Assembly (NCBI GenBank): GCA_003254925.1
Contig: QANZ01023381.1
Span: 230,785-294,784, forward strand
Reading direction: 5' to 3'
Length of the DNA: 64,000 bases
DNA from: Chamaecrista fasciculata
Lineage: Eukaryota; Streptophyta; Magnoliopsida; Fabales; Fabaceae
This document shows positions 10,210 through 23,749 of this stretch, piece after piece. The notes beneath the pieces are model-generated. The model was not told the origin of the DNA, did no database searches, and was given only the letters and a program-made list of their open reading frames with translations. Each line of letters opens with the position of its first letter. The stretch's first letter is position 1. A program made the position numbers and the translations under genes.

Positions 10210-13200
10210 GAATAATTTTATTTCTATCCACTCTTATTAGGATATTGATAAATTATTCATCTCAATTGTCTAAATTATGGGTGTTTCTAAATTATGGGTG
10301 TTCTTGAGATAGATTAAATTGAGTTTAGGACGGGTTGTTTGAGACTAGAATTTTTTAAAGATGGGTTGGTTTGGGTTGAATTTTGAAAAAATAAAAAAAT
10401 CAACCCAAATCAAACCAAACCAAACACTAATGAATTGAGTTGGGCTGGCCAATTCGAATTTACGAATATTTTCTTTCAAAAAATATACTTGTTCCACAAT
10501 TTTTACTTATCTTTCAATTCTTTTATATGGAATTTTGATGAAAAATTTCTTATTATCATGATTCATGAATTAATATGATTGAAAGTCATGTATACTCATA
10601 TAAAAAAAGCTCAGGTTAGCATGTGCAAGCTAAACTTGATTAATTGAAGATGAAGTCACTAATGCAATATTAAAATAAAGGGGGAAGGGTAGTTCAAAAG
10701 TTATTTATATTATATATTTATACTAACTATTATTTATTTATAAACATATTAAAATAAAAAATAATAAAATAATAAATAATGAGTTTGCAAGTTGAGTTGA
10801 ATTGAACATGCTCAAAAATTCTAAAATTCAAACTTCTACCCAAACTACTATGAGTTGAGTTGAGAATTTTTAAATTAAATTAATCCAAATCTACGGATTG
10901 GATAGGTTTTGGTTAGTGAATAATTTTATTTCTATCCACTCTTATTAGGATATTGATAAATTATTCATCTCAATTGTCTAAATTATGGGTGTTTCTAAAT
11001 TATGGGTGTTCTTGAGATAGATTAAATTGAGTTTAGGACGGGTTGTTTGAGACTAGAATTTTTTAAAGATGGGTTGGTTTGGGTTGAATTTTGAAAAAAT
11101 AAAAAAATCAACCCAAATCAAACCAAACCAAACACTAATGAATTGAGTTGGGCTGGCCAATTCGAATTTACGAATATTTTCTTTCAAAAAATATACTTGT
11201 TCCACAATTTTTACTTATCTTTCAATTCTTTTATATGGAATTTTGATGAAAAATTTCTTATTATCATGATTCATGAATTAATATGATTGAAAGTCATGTA
11301 TACTCATATAAAAAAAGCTCAGGTTAGCATGTGCAAGCTAAACTTGATTAATTGAAGATGAAGTCACTAATGCAATATTAAAATAAAGGGGGAAGGGTAG
11401 TTCAAAAGTTATTTATATTATATATTTATACTAACTATTATTTATTTATAAACATATTAAAATAAAAAATAATAAAATAATAAATAATGAGTTTGCAAGT
11501 TGAGTTGAATTGAACATGCTCAAAAATTCTAAAATTCAAACTTCTACCCAAACTACTATGAGTTGAGTTGAGAATTTTTAAATTAAATTAATCCAAATCT
11601 ACGGATTGGATAGGTTTTGGTTAGTGAATAATTTTATTTCTATCCACTCTTATTAGGATATTGATAAATTATTCATCTCAATTGTCTAAATTATGGGTGT
11701 TTCTAAATTATGGGTGTTCTTGAGATAGATTAAATTGAGTTTAGGACGGGTTGTTTGAGACTAGAATTTTTTAAAGATGGGTTGGTTTGGGTTGAATTTT
11801 GAAAAAATAAAAAAATCAACCCAAATCAAACCAAACCAAACACTAATGAATTGAGTTGGGCTGGCCAATTCGAATTTACGAATATTTTCTTTCAAAAAAT
11901 ATACTTGTTCCACAATTTTTACTTATCTTTCAATTCTTTTATATGGAATTTTGATGAAAAATTTCTTATTATCATGATTCATGAATTAATATGATTGAAA
12001 GTCATGTATACTCATATAAAAAAAGCTCAGGTTAGCATGTGCAAGCTAAACTTGATTAATTGAAGATGAAGTCACTAATGCAATATTAAAATAAAGGGGG
12101 AAGGGTAGTTCAAAAGTTATTTATATTATATATTTATACTAACTATTATTTATTTATAAACATATTAAAATAAAAAATAATAAAATAATAAATAATGAGT
12201 TTGCAAGTTGAGTTGAATTGAACATGCTCAAAAATTCTAAAATTCAAACTTCTACCCAAACTACTATGAGTTGAGTTGAGAATTTTTAAATTAAATTAAT
12301 CCAAATCTACGGATTGGATAGGTTTTGGTTAGTGAATAATTTTATTTCTATCCACTCTTATTAGGATATTGATAAATTATTCATCTCAATTGTCTAAATT
12401 ATGGGTGTTTCTAAATTATGGGTGTTCTTGAGATAGATTAAATTGAGTTTAGGACGGGTTGTTTGAGACTAGAATTTTTTAAAGATGGGTTGGTTTGGGT
12501 TGAATTTTGAAAAAATAAAAAAATCAACCCAAATCAAACCAAACCAAACACTAATGAATTGAGTTGGGCTGGCCAATTCGAATTTACGAATATTTTCTTT
12601 CAAAAAATATACTTGTTCCACAATTTTTACTTATCTTTCAATTCTTTTATATGGAATTTTGATGAAAAATTTCTTATTATCATGATTCATGAATTAATAT
12701 GATTGAAAGTCATGTATACTCATATAAAAAAAGCTCAGGTTAGCATGTGCAAGCTAAACTTGATTAATTGAAGATGAAGTCACTAATGCAATATTAAAAT
12801 AAAGGGGGAAGGGTAGTTCAAAAGTTATTTATATTATATATTTATACTAACTATTATTTATTTATAAACATATTAAAATAAAAAATAATAAAATAATAAA
12901 TAATGAGTTTGCAAGTTGAGTTGAATTGAACATGCTCAAAAATTCTAAAATTCAAACTTCTACCCAAACTACTATGAGTTGAGTTGAGAATTTTTAAATT
13001 AAATTAATCCAAATCTACGGATTGGATAGGTTTTGGTTAGTGAATAATTTTATTTCTATCCACTCTTATTAGGATATTGATAAATTATTCATCTCAATTG
13101 TCTAAATTATGGGTGTTTCTAAATTATGGGTGTTCTTGAGATAGATTAAATTGAGTTTAGGACGGGTTGTTTGAGACTAGAATTTTTTAAAGATGGGTTG

Positions 13201-15720
13201 GTTTGGGTTGAATTTTGAAAAAATAAAAAAATCAACCCAAATCAAACCAAACCAAACACTAATGAATTGAGTTGGGCTGGCCAATTCGAATTTACGAATA
13301 TTTTCTTTCAAAAAATATACTTGTTCCACAATTTTTACTTATCTTTCAATTCTTTTATATGGAATTTTGATGAAAAATTTCTTATTATCATGATTCATGA
13401 ATTAATATGATTGAAAGTCATGTATACTCATATAAAAAAAGCTCAGGTTAGCATGTGCAAGCTAAACTTGATTAATTGAAGATGAAGTCACTAATGCAAT
13501 ATTAAAATAAAGGGGGAAGGGTAGTTCAAAAGTTATTTATATTATATATTTATACTAACTATTATTTATTTATAAACATATTAAAATAAAAAATAATAAA
13601 ATAATAAATAATGAGTTTGCAAGTTGAGTTGAATTGAACATGCTCAAAAATTCTAAAATTCAAACTTCTACCCAAACTACTATGAGTTGAGTTGAGAATT
13701 TTTAAATTAAATTAATCCAAATCTACGGATTGGATAGGTTTTGGTTAGTGAATAATTTTATTTCTATCCACTCTTATTAGGATATTGATAAATTATTCAT
13801 CTCAATTGTCTAAATTATGGGTGTTTCTAAATTATGGGTGTTCTTGAGATAGATTAAATTGAGTTTAGGACGGGTTGTTTGAGACTAGAATTTTTTAAAG
13901 ATGGGTTGGTTTGGGTTGAATTTTGAAAAAATAAAAAAATCAACCCAAATCAAACCAAACCAAACACTAATGAATTGAGTTGGGCTGGCCAATTCGAATT
14001 TACGAATATTTTCTTTCAAAAAATATACTTGTTCCACAATTTTTACTTATCTTTCAATTCTTTTATATGGAATTTTGATGAAAAATTTCTTATTATCATG
14101 ATTCATGAATTAATATGATTGAAAGTCATGTATACTCATATAAAAAAAGCTCAGGTTAGCATGTGCAAGCTAAACTTGATTAATTGAAGATGAAGTCACT
14201 AATGCAATATTAAAATAAAGGGGGAAGGGTAGTTCAAAAGTTATTTATATTATATATTTATACTAACTATTATTTATTTATAAACATATTAAAATAAAAA
14301 ATAATAAAATAATAAATAATGAGTTTGCAAGTTGAGTTGAATTGAACATGCTCAAAAATTCTAAAATTCAAACTTCTACCCAAACTACTATGAGTTGAGT
14401 TGAGAATTTTTAAATTAAATTAATCCAAATCTACGGATTGGATAGGTTTTGGTTAGTGAATAATTTTATTTCTATCCACTCTTATTAGGATATTGATAAA
14501 TTATTCATCTCAATTGTCTAAATTATGGGTGTTTCTAAATTATGGGTGTTCTTGAGATAGATTAAATTGAGTTTAGGACGGGTTGTTTGAGACTAGAATT
14601 TTTTAAAGATGGGTTGGTTTGGGTTGAATTTTGAAAAAATAAAAAAATCAACCCAAATCAAACCAAACCAAACACTAATGAATTGAGTTGGGCTGGCCAA
14701 TTCGAATTTACGAATATTTTCTTTCAAAAAATATACTTGTTCCACAATTTTTACTTATCTTTCAATTCTTTTATATGGAATTTTGATGAAAAATTTCTTA
14801 TTATCATGATTCATGAATTAATATGATTGAAAGTCATGTATACTCATATAAAAAAAGCTCAGGTTAGCATGTGCAAGCTAAACTTGATTAATTGAAGATG
14901 AAGTCACTAATGCAATATTAAAATAAAGGGGGAAGGGTAGTTCAAAAGTTATTTATATTATATATTTATACTAACTATTATTTATTTATAAACATATTAA
15001 AATAAAAAATAATAAAATAATAAATAATGAGTTTGCAAGTTGAGTTGAATTGAACATGCTCAAAAATTCTAAAATTCAAACTTCTACCCAAACTACTATG
15101 AGTTGAGTTGAGAATTTTTAAATTAAATTAATCCAAATCTACGGATTGGATAGGTTTTGGTTAGTGAATAATTTTATTTCTATCCACTCTTATTAGGATA
15201 TTGATAAATTATTCATCTCAATTGTCTAAATTATGGGTGTTTCTAAATTATGGGTGTTCTTGAGATAGATTAAATTGAGTTTAGGACGGGTTGTTTGAGA
15301 CTAGAATTTTTTAAAGATGGGTTGGTTTGGGTTGAATTTTGAAAAAATAAAAAAATCAACCCAAATCAAACCAAACCAAACACTAATGAATTGAGTTGGG
15401 CTGGCCAATTCGAATTTACGAATATTTTCTTTCAAAAAATATACTTGTTCCACAATTTTTACTTATCTTTCAATTCTTTTATATGGAATTTTGATGAAAA
15501 ATTTCTTATTATCATGATTCATGAATTAATATGATTGAAAGTCATGTATACTCATATAAAAAAAGCTCAGGTTAGCATGTGCAAGCTAAACTTGATTAAT
15601 TGAAGATGAAGTCACTAATGCAATATTAAAATAAAGGGGGAAGGGTAGTTCAAAAGTTATTTATATTATATATTTATACTAACTATTATTTATTTATAAA
15701 CATATTAAAATAAAAAATAA
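10210..15720. repeat. Tandem array of a 708-bp unit, about 7.8 copies, cut at an assembly N
   Basis: The landmark TATCCACTCT occurs at 10225, 10933, 11641, 12349, 13057, 13765, 14473 and 15181, always 708 bases apart. Lines compared five units apart (10261 onward against 13801 onward) are identical. Units begin at 10210, 10918, 11626, 12334, 13042, 13750, 14458 and 15166; the last is cut after 555 bases by the N at 15721. The unit is AT-rich and non-coding. It holds a 17-base internal tandem repeat (CTAAATTATGGGTGTTT twice) and an inverted pair TTTGGGTTGA / TCAACCCAAA (10370 and 10400 in the first copy). True copy number cannot be read because the array ends in a gap. Confidence 0.95.
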
Positions 15721-17727
15721 NATATATATATTCAATATTTGTAGGATTCCATTATTTAGCTTGAAGAAATCTTAGAATTTCAAATTGATTTTTCTTTTTT
15801 CTTCTTCTTTTAATTCAAATAAAATAAGAAAAACAAGTATTATACTTCTAAAACTGCTTAAATTAAACTGACTTCCGTTAGTTTAATGCAATCTGATTAA
15901 ATAAATTATTTCTAACTGTAATTATTCAAAACTTGTCTAAATCATCCAACAAATACCAATTCTATGGTTCACGCGCATGATTATGTCTCCTAATTTAATA
16001 ACTATGAACACTTGAGCTCCCAATAACTATAGTTTCACATAACATAACCCAAAACGTCTCAACAAATTAATAAAAATGAATTTTGTATATTTGGCCGTTA
16101 TTTTGAATAAACATCAACCATTCACTTCTTCTATTGAACCAATATGCTTGAAATTAATATATGATTTCATAGGTTGGAGATCAAAGTCTCACATTAAATA
16201 AATAAGAGAAAATTAAAGAATATATATAACGTCTCAGGATATTATATTAAATTGTATTAGTCATTTTAGTCAAATAACATCTTTTCACACTTGTATATTT
16301 ATATACAGGCTCATCACTTATATCATCATATTCATCAAATCTCAATATAGTATCCCACCCAAAAAAAAAAATCTCAATATAGTATCATTGCCTATAGGCT
16401 ATAACCTTACAACTAGAGCTGTTTATGGGCCAAGCAGTTCATAAGACTACTTGAGGCCAAGCCTACAAACACATATCCATCAAATAAAAATTGAAATTGG
16501 GTCATCAAAATATATCTACCCACCAAATACTCAAACAAATTGGATAGTCCAACTACTACTCGAAATATCTATCCCAGGGTCACGCGTGTGTATGTGTTAC
16601 TAGCTTCCACTCTGTCACTATCTTTCAAGTTTCAACATGTAATTGTCCAAAAAAAAAAAAAACGTTTCTACATGTAAGAAGAGTCGACACTCAACACATA
16701 CAGATTATATGCTTGCCTGGCTTCACCATTAAAAATACTTCTAAGATTAAAAAATGAGTACAAGCCCAAGCAAGAGAGAGAGAGACCTGAGATCTCTTAT
16801 ACTAAACAAAAATAAGCCCAAGATCATGAAACAAATCGCTAGTAAGCTAAAACTAGTTGGACTTAAAAGGGAATGTTAAAGAAAAATGTTTAAATTAGAG
16901 ATATAAGAGAAATTTAAATGGTATATAATATAGGAGGATCGAGGATGTTAAACTAAATTGCCTTAGATATTTTTATCAAAAGAGTTCTTACCAATACACA
17001 AGTCGAATATTCTTTCACACAAATCTAGACTTGAATCATCAAATCTCAACATAACCTATTTCCATATTTTCACATTTAAGATAATAATTCATTTGAAGCC
17101 TCTTCTTTCTTCTTAGCGCAATGAACCATTTCCATAATTGAAGATGGACCACCAGAACTTATAACTCAGATGATTTAGGAACACACCTTTATTTTATGTC
17201 TCTTACAATGTTTTTTAGAAAAAAAAAACCCAATCATTCTTTTCCACCATTAGTTGGTCCAATACTTAAGAGGTCCATCTTGGGCTTTTGACCGAGAAGT
17301 AAGTTTTGCTTCTTATGTAATAATTACTGAAAAAGTTTATGTTAAATTTGTATATATCTGTTAATTATAATATAAGATGATATATACACGTTTTTTTAAA
17401 TTGTATTATTTTTTATATGATTGATTTTAATTTTAATTATTAAATTAATATTTATAATATAATAAATCTTATATAAGTCTAAATTCGTAGTTGATATCTG
17501 AATAGACTTTCAGATAAAAATGTGCAGTGTGTTAATGGTTTTGACTGAAAATATGATTGTTTAATTAAAAAAGTATATTTCTCAGGCAAAAAAATAAATA
17601 AATAAGTGTATTTATAAGCAACACACTTTTGATTCATTGTAAACAAAAGAAAAAAACTCTCATTATCATTCAGAAATAGCAAAATTTTCTTTCTAAAAAA
17701 ATGGGCCAAATGTCAATTTTTTAAAAG

Positions 17728-17806
17728 AAAAATGTATTTTTAATTTATTGTTTTAGAGAAAAATGTAATTTAAAAAATAAACAATAAATTAAAAATACAT
17801 TTTTCA
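17728..17806. repeat. Perfect inverted repeat (short hairpin)
   Basis: AAAAATGTATTTTTAATTTA (from about 17730) is followed roughly 40 bases later by its reverse complement, and the arms continue through the AATTTATTGTTT / AAACAATAAATT words. This makes a hairpin of more than 20 base pairs in AT-rich intergenic DNA. It may be a small foldback element; no coding or RNA function is evident. Confidence 0.55.
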
Positions 17807-18000
17807 ACTTGAACAAGTTGTTTATTTTGCAAAAATTGACTATGAGGAAAATCCTGTCACCCATTTTGGGCAACCCAAAAAATCTTGATGTCGGATACAG
17901 ATGATCGATGGGAGTTTGTATTTCTAATAGTAATAATTCAATTTTTGTTTTGAACAGCATATAGTAATAATTCATTTAGTGAAACATAATCATAATAATA

Positions 18001-18140
18001 ATTAGGATAAATTACACAAAAGGGTCATGTGGTTTGACCCATTTTCAGATAGGGTCCCTGTGGTTTAAAAAGTGTTAAACTGAGGGTTTGTGGTTTCATC
18101 CGTTAGCAAATAAGGCCACAGATGATTTTTTCCATCCAAA
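18001..18140 (+). mobile_element. One terminal region of a Mutator-like MITE remnant
   Basis: The sequence AAATTACACAAAAGGGTCAT, followed by GTGGTTTGACCCATTTTC and GGGTCCCTGTGGTTT, is a pattern I recognise from the ends of abundant plant MITEs with long inverted ends. No matching inverted end is visible in the following 1 kb, so this is an isolated or truncated end. Extent is approximate. Confidence 0.4.
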
Positions 18141-19014
18141 TTAACAGAGTCAGATTATAATGAATTTTAAAGTGAATTGTTTTGTAATTTAAGCATTTTT
18201 TTATTCAAATAAATTAAAAAAAGCATTTTTTCTATTCGGATCAAGTCGACTTTTCACATAATAAGAAGAGAATTTTATTTTATTTTTTTAGGCAAAAAAA
18301 AAAGAGAAAATTTTACATATTTTAGCATTTTTAATATTATTGAACGTAGGATAAAATTTGGTAAAAAAAAACGTAGGATAAGAAATCACTATTATATTGT
18401 TATTAAAAAAAAGAAAGAAATCACTATTATATTGATTTATTATTTTTTTAAAGATTTGTCTGTCTTTCTATAAGATGAGCAATTCAAAAAGGTAATACTG
18501 TAGCTCATTCATTGTGTTAATTTGACGGATTTATTTTAAGCTTTTTAGGGCATGGATGGATAATCCTCTTAATTATATATCCTCAGACCTCAATGCTTTG
18601 TCCAGTTTCTGTATTTTTAATAAAAGAAAATTTAGGACATTGTTGTATTGGGAAGAGCTGATAAACGATTTTCCAGAATTACAAAATACAGAAGAAATAA
18701 AACAAGATTAAAAGATTAAAAGAAATATATATATAAAAAAAAACAATTATTAGGCGAAACCGGATGACAGAACTGTTTGGTGATCTGGAGTTTGGACCCA
18801 TCTTTTCCTGTTTTTGCCTTTTCGAGACAAAATAGCTATGAAATTATTGAATGACAATTTGTTTATTTTTCCTATGTATAATTCAGTTCCGTTAAAATAT
18901 TAAAAAAAATGTAAAAAAACTGAAGAGTTAGAAAATATGTCTGTGTATTAAATTTGAAGAATTAAAAAGATAGCTTTGACCCTTCTCTCTCACACTTTCT
19001 CTGTGTGTAATAGT

Positions 19015-20233
19015 AAGTCCACCACAACATGCGGAGCCCAAGCCTAAAATTTTATGACTATCTTCAGTCTTCACCTTTTCTTTCACATCTCCCTCTGTTT
19101 CTCTCTCTACCTCTCTCTCTCTCTCTCTAACCTACCAGCAGTCATTCAAGGAGCTCTCTCGCTTTCTACAGTGCTTGTTTTCTGCCCTTTTCTTCGCTGC
19201 CAAATCAAACTCTGTTGAGTTTTCTGATGCTTCAAATTAGGTACTCTTTTTGGTTTTGGGGGTTTTCTCGCTTTCCCCTTTTTTAATTTAAGCCTCTTGC
19301 GTTTCTTCTTGCTAAATGCTGCGCCTTCCACTTTTGCTTTTCTAATTTCTACCATCTCTCTTGTCTCGGATCTACTTGAGATTTGACTCTATACCATCTT
19401 GTTTGATCAAGATCGAGGTTTTGTTTAATTAACCCTTCTTCATTTTCGTATGCTTGATTTTGTTCATCTTAATAGCTTCATATCTGTCCTGAATAATGCA
19501 TTATTTGGTAGGGTTGTTAATTTGACCCGTAGGGTTACTTTTTTGTTGATCATCCTAGTCCCGACCTCTTTGTTTGATCCATGTGCTTCTTTTGGGGACT
19601 CTTTAGAATATATCGGATGTCGGATTTGTGTTACCTCTGGACATTGATGGTTTAGGGCTTGGGGAGATTGGAAGAGATTGTATGTTTTGTTGGTTATTCA
19701 TCGCTGTTCAGCTTTCCTAATCTGATCATGGCTTGCATGCAGCTGCTCATCGCTATTTTCTTACTTTGTAGGCTTGTAGTCGCTTGATTTACTAAGTTTA
19801 TGGGTTTTGTGCTCTTTCACTGTTTGCTTAAGTTTTCTTGTTATACTTATTTTCTGATAGGATTTTTATGTGATATATTTAATTTCTGATACTATTTTAC
19901 TGATTCATGGATCTATCTCTGTTTCATGTTAACTCAAGCTAATCAGTTGATGATTCTATTGCTGCTTAAATCTTGCTTCCTGTTTATTAGCATATTGACA
20001 GATCACTCTTTGGTCACTTAATAATGTTAAATTAAGTACAATTTTTACATCACACTACTGTAGAACAGATAACTGATTGTCGTGTCTTTGACAGGTTCTT
20101 TATTCCTTATAATCAAAGAAGTTGCCAGAAAGTTATGTTGGAGCATTGAATGAAGATGGGATGGTCTCTAAAATGGATTTGCAGCCATGGGTTAGGTTAG
20201 TCTGATACCAATTGAAACAATTTCTCATCTCTG
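19015..20233 (+). promoter_or_regulatory. 5' UTR of kinase copy 2, with a leader intron
   Basis: The leader exon runs to 19240, where AAATTAG|GTACTC is the donor. The acceptor TTTGACAG ends at 20094, and the second leader exon continues to the ATG at 20234. A CT repeat (about 19104-19128) precedes the donor. Donor, acceptor and CT-richness match copy 1. The leader carries several upstream ATGs (20150, 20161, 20173). Confidence 0.65.
20161..20205 (+). CDS. Upstream ORF (14 codons) in the kinase copy 2 leader
   Basis: ATG at 20161 encodes MVSKMDLQPWVRLV and stops with TGA at 20203-20205, 28 bases before the main ATG. It aligns without indels to the copy 1 uORF at 5304-5363. A second, out-of-frame uORF (20150-20200, starting MKMGWSLKW) overlaps it. 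Ribosomes must pass or reinitiate after at least two short frames to reach the kinase start. Confidence 0.5.
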   Translation: MVSKMDLQPWVRLV

Positions 20234-23200
20234 ATGGACTCAAAAACTCGTGCTAGAACTCCCTCGAAATTGCATCAGAAGGTGGCTGGGATACAAACAG
20301 TAGAGGCAAAAGACACCAGTCCGTTTCCACCTGTGGTTTCGAAGTCAGGCAAACATGAAGTAGCTGCCTCTGAAAGTTTTTCAAAATCTGTACAGAACAC
20401 ATCAAAGCAGAATACTGGAGAAACTTCTGAAAACAAGAAGTTGGGAGTTTCAACCCAAAAGGGGCCTAATGATTCCTTAATTAGTAAATGTGGTTCTGGT
20501 GCTTCCTCATCTGTTCTCGAGCAAGCACCTAGAGAAGTTGACCGTGCTACTAATGAAAATAAAGGTTCACAGGATAGCTCCATTGATCAAGAAAAGAAGA
20601 CATCAGAGTATGGATGTGTGAAGAACAGTTCTGTTTCAGCAAAAGTTAGTGATGGGGCAAGCAGTTTTGGAAAATTGAGTGTAAGTGCCAAGATCAGTGA
20701 CCGAGCTGATTATGTTGAGAGTGGTAAGAGCAGTATCTGCAGAGGAAGTACAAGCAGTGATGTCAGTGATGAGAGCACCTGTAGCAGCTTTAGTAGTAGT
20801 GTAAGCAAACCCCACAAAGCAAATGACTTGAGATGGGAAGCCATCCAAGCTGTGCGGGCAAAAGATGGGGTGCTTGGTTTAGGTCACTTTAGACTGTTGA
20901 AGAGGTTGGGCTGTGGGGATATTGGGAGCGTGTATCTCTCTGAATTGAGTGGAACTAAATGTTATTTTGCAATGAAGGTAATGGACAAAGGGTCCCTAGC
21001 AAGTCGTAAGAAGCTGCTTCGTGCTCAGACTGAAAGGGAAATACTGCAGTCACTGGACCATCCTTTTCTCCCAACATTGTATACCCATTTTGAGACAGAG
21101 AAGTTCTCATGCTTGGTAATGGAATTCTGCCCTGGTGGAGACTTGCACACACTTAGGCAGAAACAGCCAGGGAAGTACTTTCCTGAGCAGGCAGTAAAGT
21201 ACGTTCAACTCAAATTTTGTCCGGTTATGCTCTTTATGAAACATTTCTTGCCCCTGTTGTGCTTTCCTGTGTTTGCTCATATGTGCCTACGTTATTCCCT
21301 CTTGCTCTCTGCCACTGTTAAGTACTTAATTGCATATTTTTAGTTTTGAATACCCTTGTTGATTAGTGTCATTTCAAAGTATGCTAAGTACACAATTTGA
21401 AAGTTTTAGAATTCCAATAATTATAACTAATTATAGATAAAGAAAAAGTAAATCTGATGTTCTCCCTTTTGAGTAAGGTTTTATCCTGTGTTTTAGAACA
21501 TGGTTGCGACAATGTATCAAGTGTTTTTTTTTTGTATGTTTTTGGTTAACGTATTTTGTTGATGCAGAACAAAATTTTATTTGATTTATTTATCCAAAGC
21601 CAAAAAAGGATTTTGATGAAAGATTTTCATATGAAATGAAAGTTTTGAAGCCCTAATATCTGCTAAAGCATTTTTTTTTTTAAATCATGTGATTGTAAAC
21701 GTATGGTAGTATATGTGACCAACAGGTATGTGGGAAGAGGACCAGATTTTAGATATCCTAAACATCTAGCTTTAGAAGCTTTCTAGTATTAAAGTTTGAT
21801 GTATAATTTTGAGTATTTTGATGCTTTTGCTAAGAGGGAAAAAATTAGGATTGAGGCATTACAGAAGGAAAGTATAATTTCTAAATTTTATTCCCAATGC
21901 TCTTTCTTTTTCCCCCAACTAATTTACTGAATTCTAATGTAACAACTGCAGGGGAATTATATGTGTAAGCACTACTATGGCCATGCTGCTTTGTCTAGAG
22001 TATGCTCATGGATTGCTTCACATTCTCCTTGCGTATTTATATCTTATGATTTGGTTATAAAATATAAAGGAACCGAAGATTTATTATGGAACATTGAATT
22101 CTGAATTTAGGTACCCCTCCTTTAGGTCATAAATGTGATATATACACACACACACACACTTATATATATATATATAAGGGGAGAGAGAGAGAGAGAGAGG
22201 TTCTGATTTCTGATATTCAATTGTAAATTTGTATGTCTGCATGTTACTTATTCGGCTGCTTATAATGCCTGGTTTGTTTATGATAACCTTTACTAAGTCT
22301 ATTGTTTTCTAGAAAATCTCTGACATCAGATGATTTTGTTGGAGGTGGATGATTACACCTTTTTTTTGTTCTCAAGTTGCTTCAAACATTTAAGTAAAAC
22401 CTAGGGTAAAAAGATGACATTCAACTTAAAAATCTAGGACAATTTCTGTAGTTGCAGGAAGTGGCCTACGTATCAAACATAAGGCCGTTGTTGAGTCCAG
22501 CATTTTACATTATTACTGGTGCCCTAGAGTAGAATCTTGTCTTTATATTGACTGATAAAACAAAATATTTAGCAATTGGTTCTCACTGATGCATTACAAT
22601 GAAACCCTCAATGTTTTTGCTTAGTGATTGTTTTGGTTCCTTTACCGGGATAATTACTCAGTACATATGACTTTTGGAGTATATTCTGCTTTCTTAATGG
22701 CTTTGAAGTGTGAACATTTGACAGCTGGAAATGAGATGATGATACTATTTAAGCCATGATGTCCTTGTTCTTTTTTTATGGGTTTGTGGTGGGTAATAAA
22801 TTGCCTAATGTTGCTATGTCTGTATCTGAGTTGATATTGAGAAAATGCTAATTTCATGTTAACTTGCAGATTTTATGTGGCAGAAGTCCTGCTGGCTTTG
22901 GAATACCTTCACATGCTTGGAATTGTCTATCGTGACCTCAAGCCTGAGAATGTCCTTGTGAGGGATGATGGACATATTATGCTCTCTGACTTCGATCTTT
23001 CTCTCCGATGTGCTGTTAGTCCAACCCTTGTTAAAACCTCATCAATGGAATCTGAGCCTTTAAGAAAGAATCCTGGTTATTGCGTCCAGCCTGCTTGTAT
23101 TGAGCCACCTTCCTGCATCCAGCCTTCTTGTGTTGCTCCAACAACCTGCTTTTCACCCCGTTTCTTTTCTAGTAAATCAAAGAAGGATAGGAAACCAAAG

Positions 23201-23749
23201 ACAGAAATCGGAAATCAAGTGAGCCCATTACCTGAGCTCATTGCAGAGCCTACTGATGCTCGATCAATGTCGTTTGTTGGAACTCATGAGTACTTGGCAC
23301 CTGAGATTATCAAGGGTGAAGGTCATGGGAGTGCGGTTGATTGGTGGACTTTTGGAATCTTTCTATATGAACTGTTGTTTGGTAAAACACCTTTTAAGGG
23401 ATCTGGGAACCGAGCGACATTGTTTAATGTTGTAGGACAGCCTCTCCGCTTTCCAGAAGCACCTGTCGTGAGTTTTGCCGCAAGGGATCTTATAAGGGGT
23501 TTGCTTGTAAAGGAACCACAGCACCGTTTGGCATATAAACGAGGTGCTACCGAGATTAAGCAACATCCCTTTTTTGAAGGTGTTAATTGGGCGTTGATCC
23601 GCTGTGCAACCCCACCCGAGATCCCAAAACCTGTAGAGTATGAGAAGATACCTTCCCCTGCATCTTCAGGCAGTGTAAAGGTTGTTAACCATATGTCAAT
23701 TCCTGATCAGAAAGGCTCCGGCAATTATCTTGAATTTGATTTCTTCTAG
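20234..23749 (+). CDS. D6PK-like AGC (group VIII) serine/threonine protein kinase, copy 2
   Basis: Exons 20234-21198 and 22870-23749 join in phase (AA|A gives the Lys of QAVKFYVAE) and encode 614 aa, one residue shorter than copy 1 and highly similar. All kinase motifs are intact: [25 protein letters not shown] (Asp344), DFD (362-364), [10 protein letters not shown], and terminal FDFF. The basic KSKKDRKPK stretch in the insertion is kept. Differences concentrate in the Ser-rich N-terminal third and in the tail before FDFF. Nothing suggests a pseudogene. The family function is phosphorylation of PIN auxin exporters at the plasma membrane; whether the two copies differ in expression cannot be seen, although their upstream regions differ beyond the leader. 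Confidence 0.93.
22143..22199. repeat. Compound microsatellite (CA)n-(TA)n-(GA)n in the kinase copy 2 intron
   Basis: Consecutive CA, TA and GA dinucleotide runs occupy about 57 bases inside the coding intron. The intron of copy 1 lacks this run at the matching place, so it arose or expanded after the duplication. Useful as a polymorphic marker. Confidence 0.85.

Larger units (their letters stand above)
15722..19014. other. Intergenic spacer between the array and kinase copy 2, no gene seen
   Basis: AT-rich sequence without a supported coding region. It contains a one-ended transposon remnant at about 18001-18140 (listed separately), a palindromic segment near 17730-17810 where TTTTTAATTTATTG faces CAATAAATTAAAAA, and many homopolymer runs. 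The part upstream of 19015 is presumably the promoter of kinase copy 2. Confidence 0.55.

Noticed and set aside
10210-15720. CRISPR array or centromeric repeat
   Set aside because: Units are contiguous 708-bp copies without spacers, in a plant nuclear context, so not CRISPR. A centromere is unlikely with ordinary genes on both sides, and array size is unknown.
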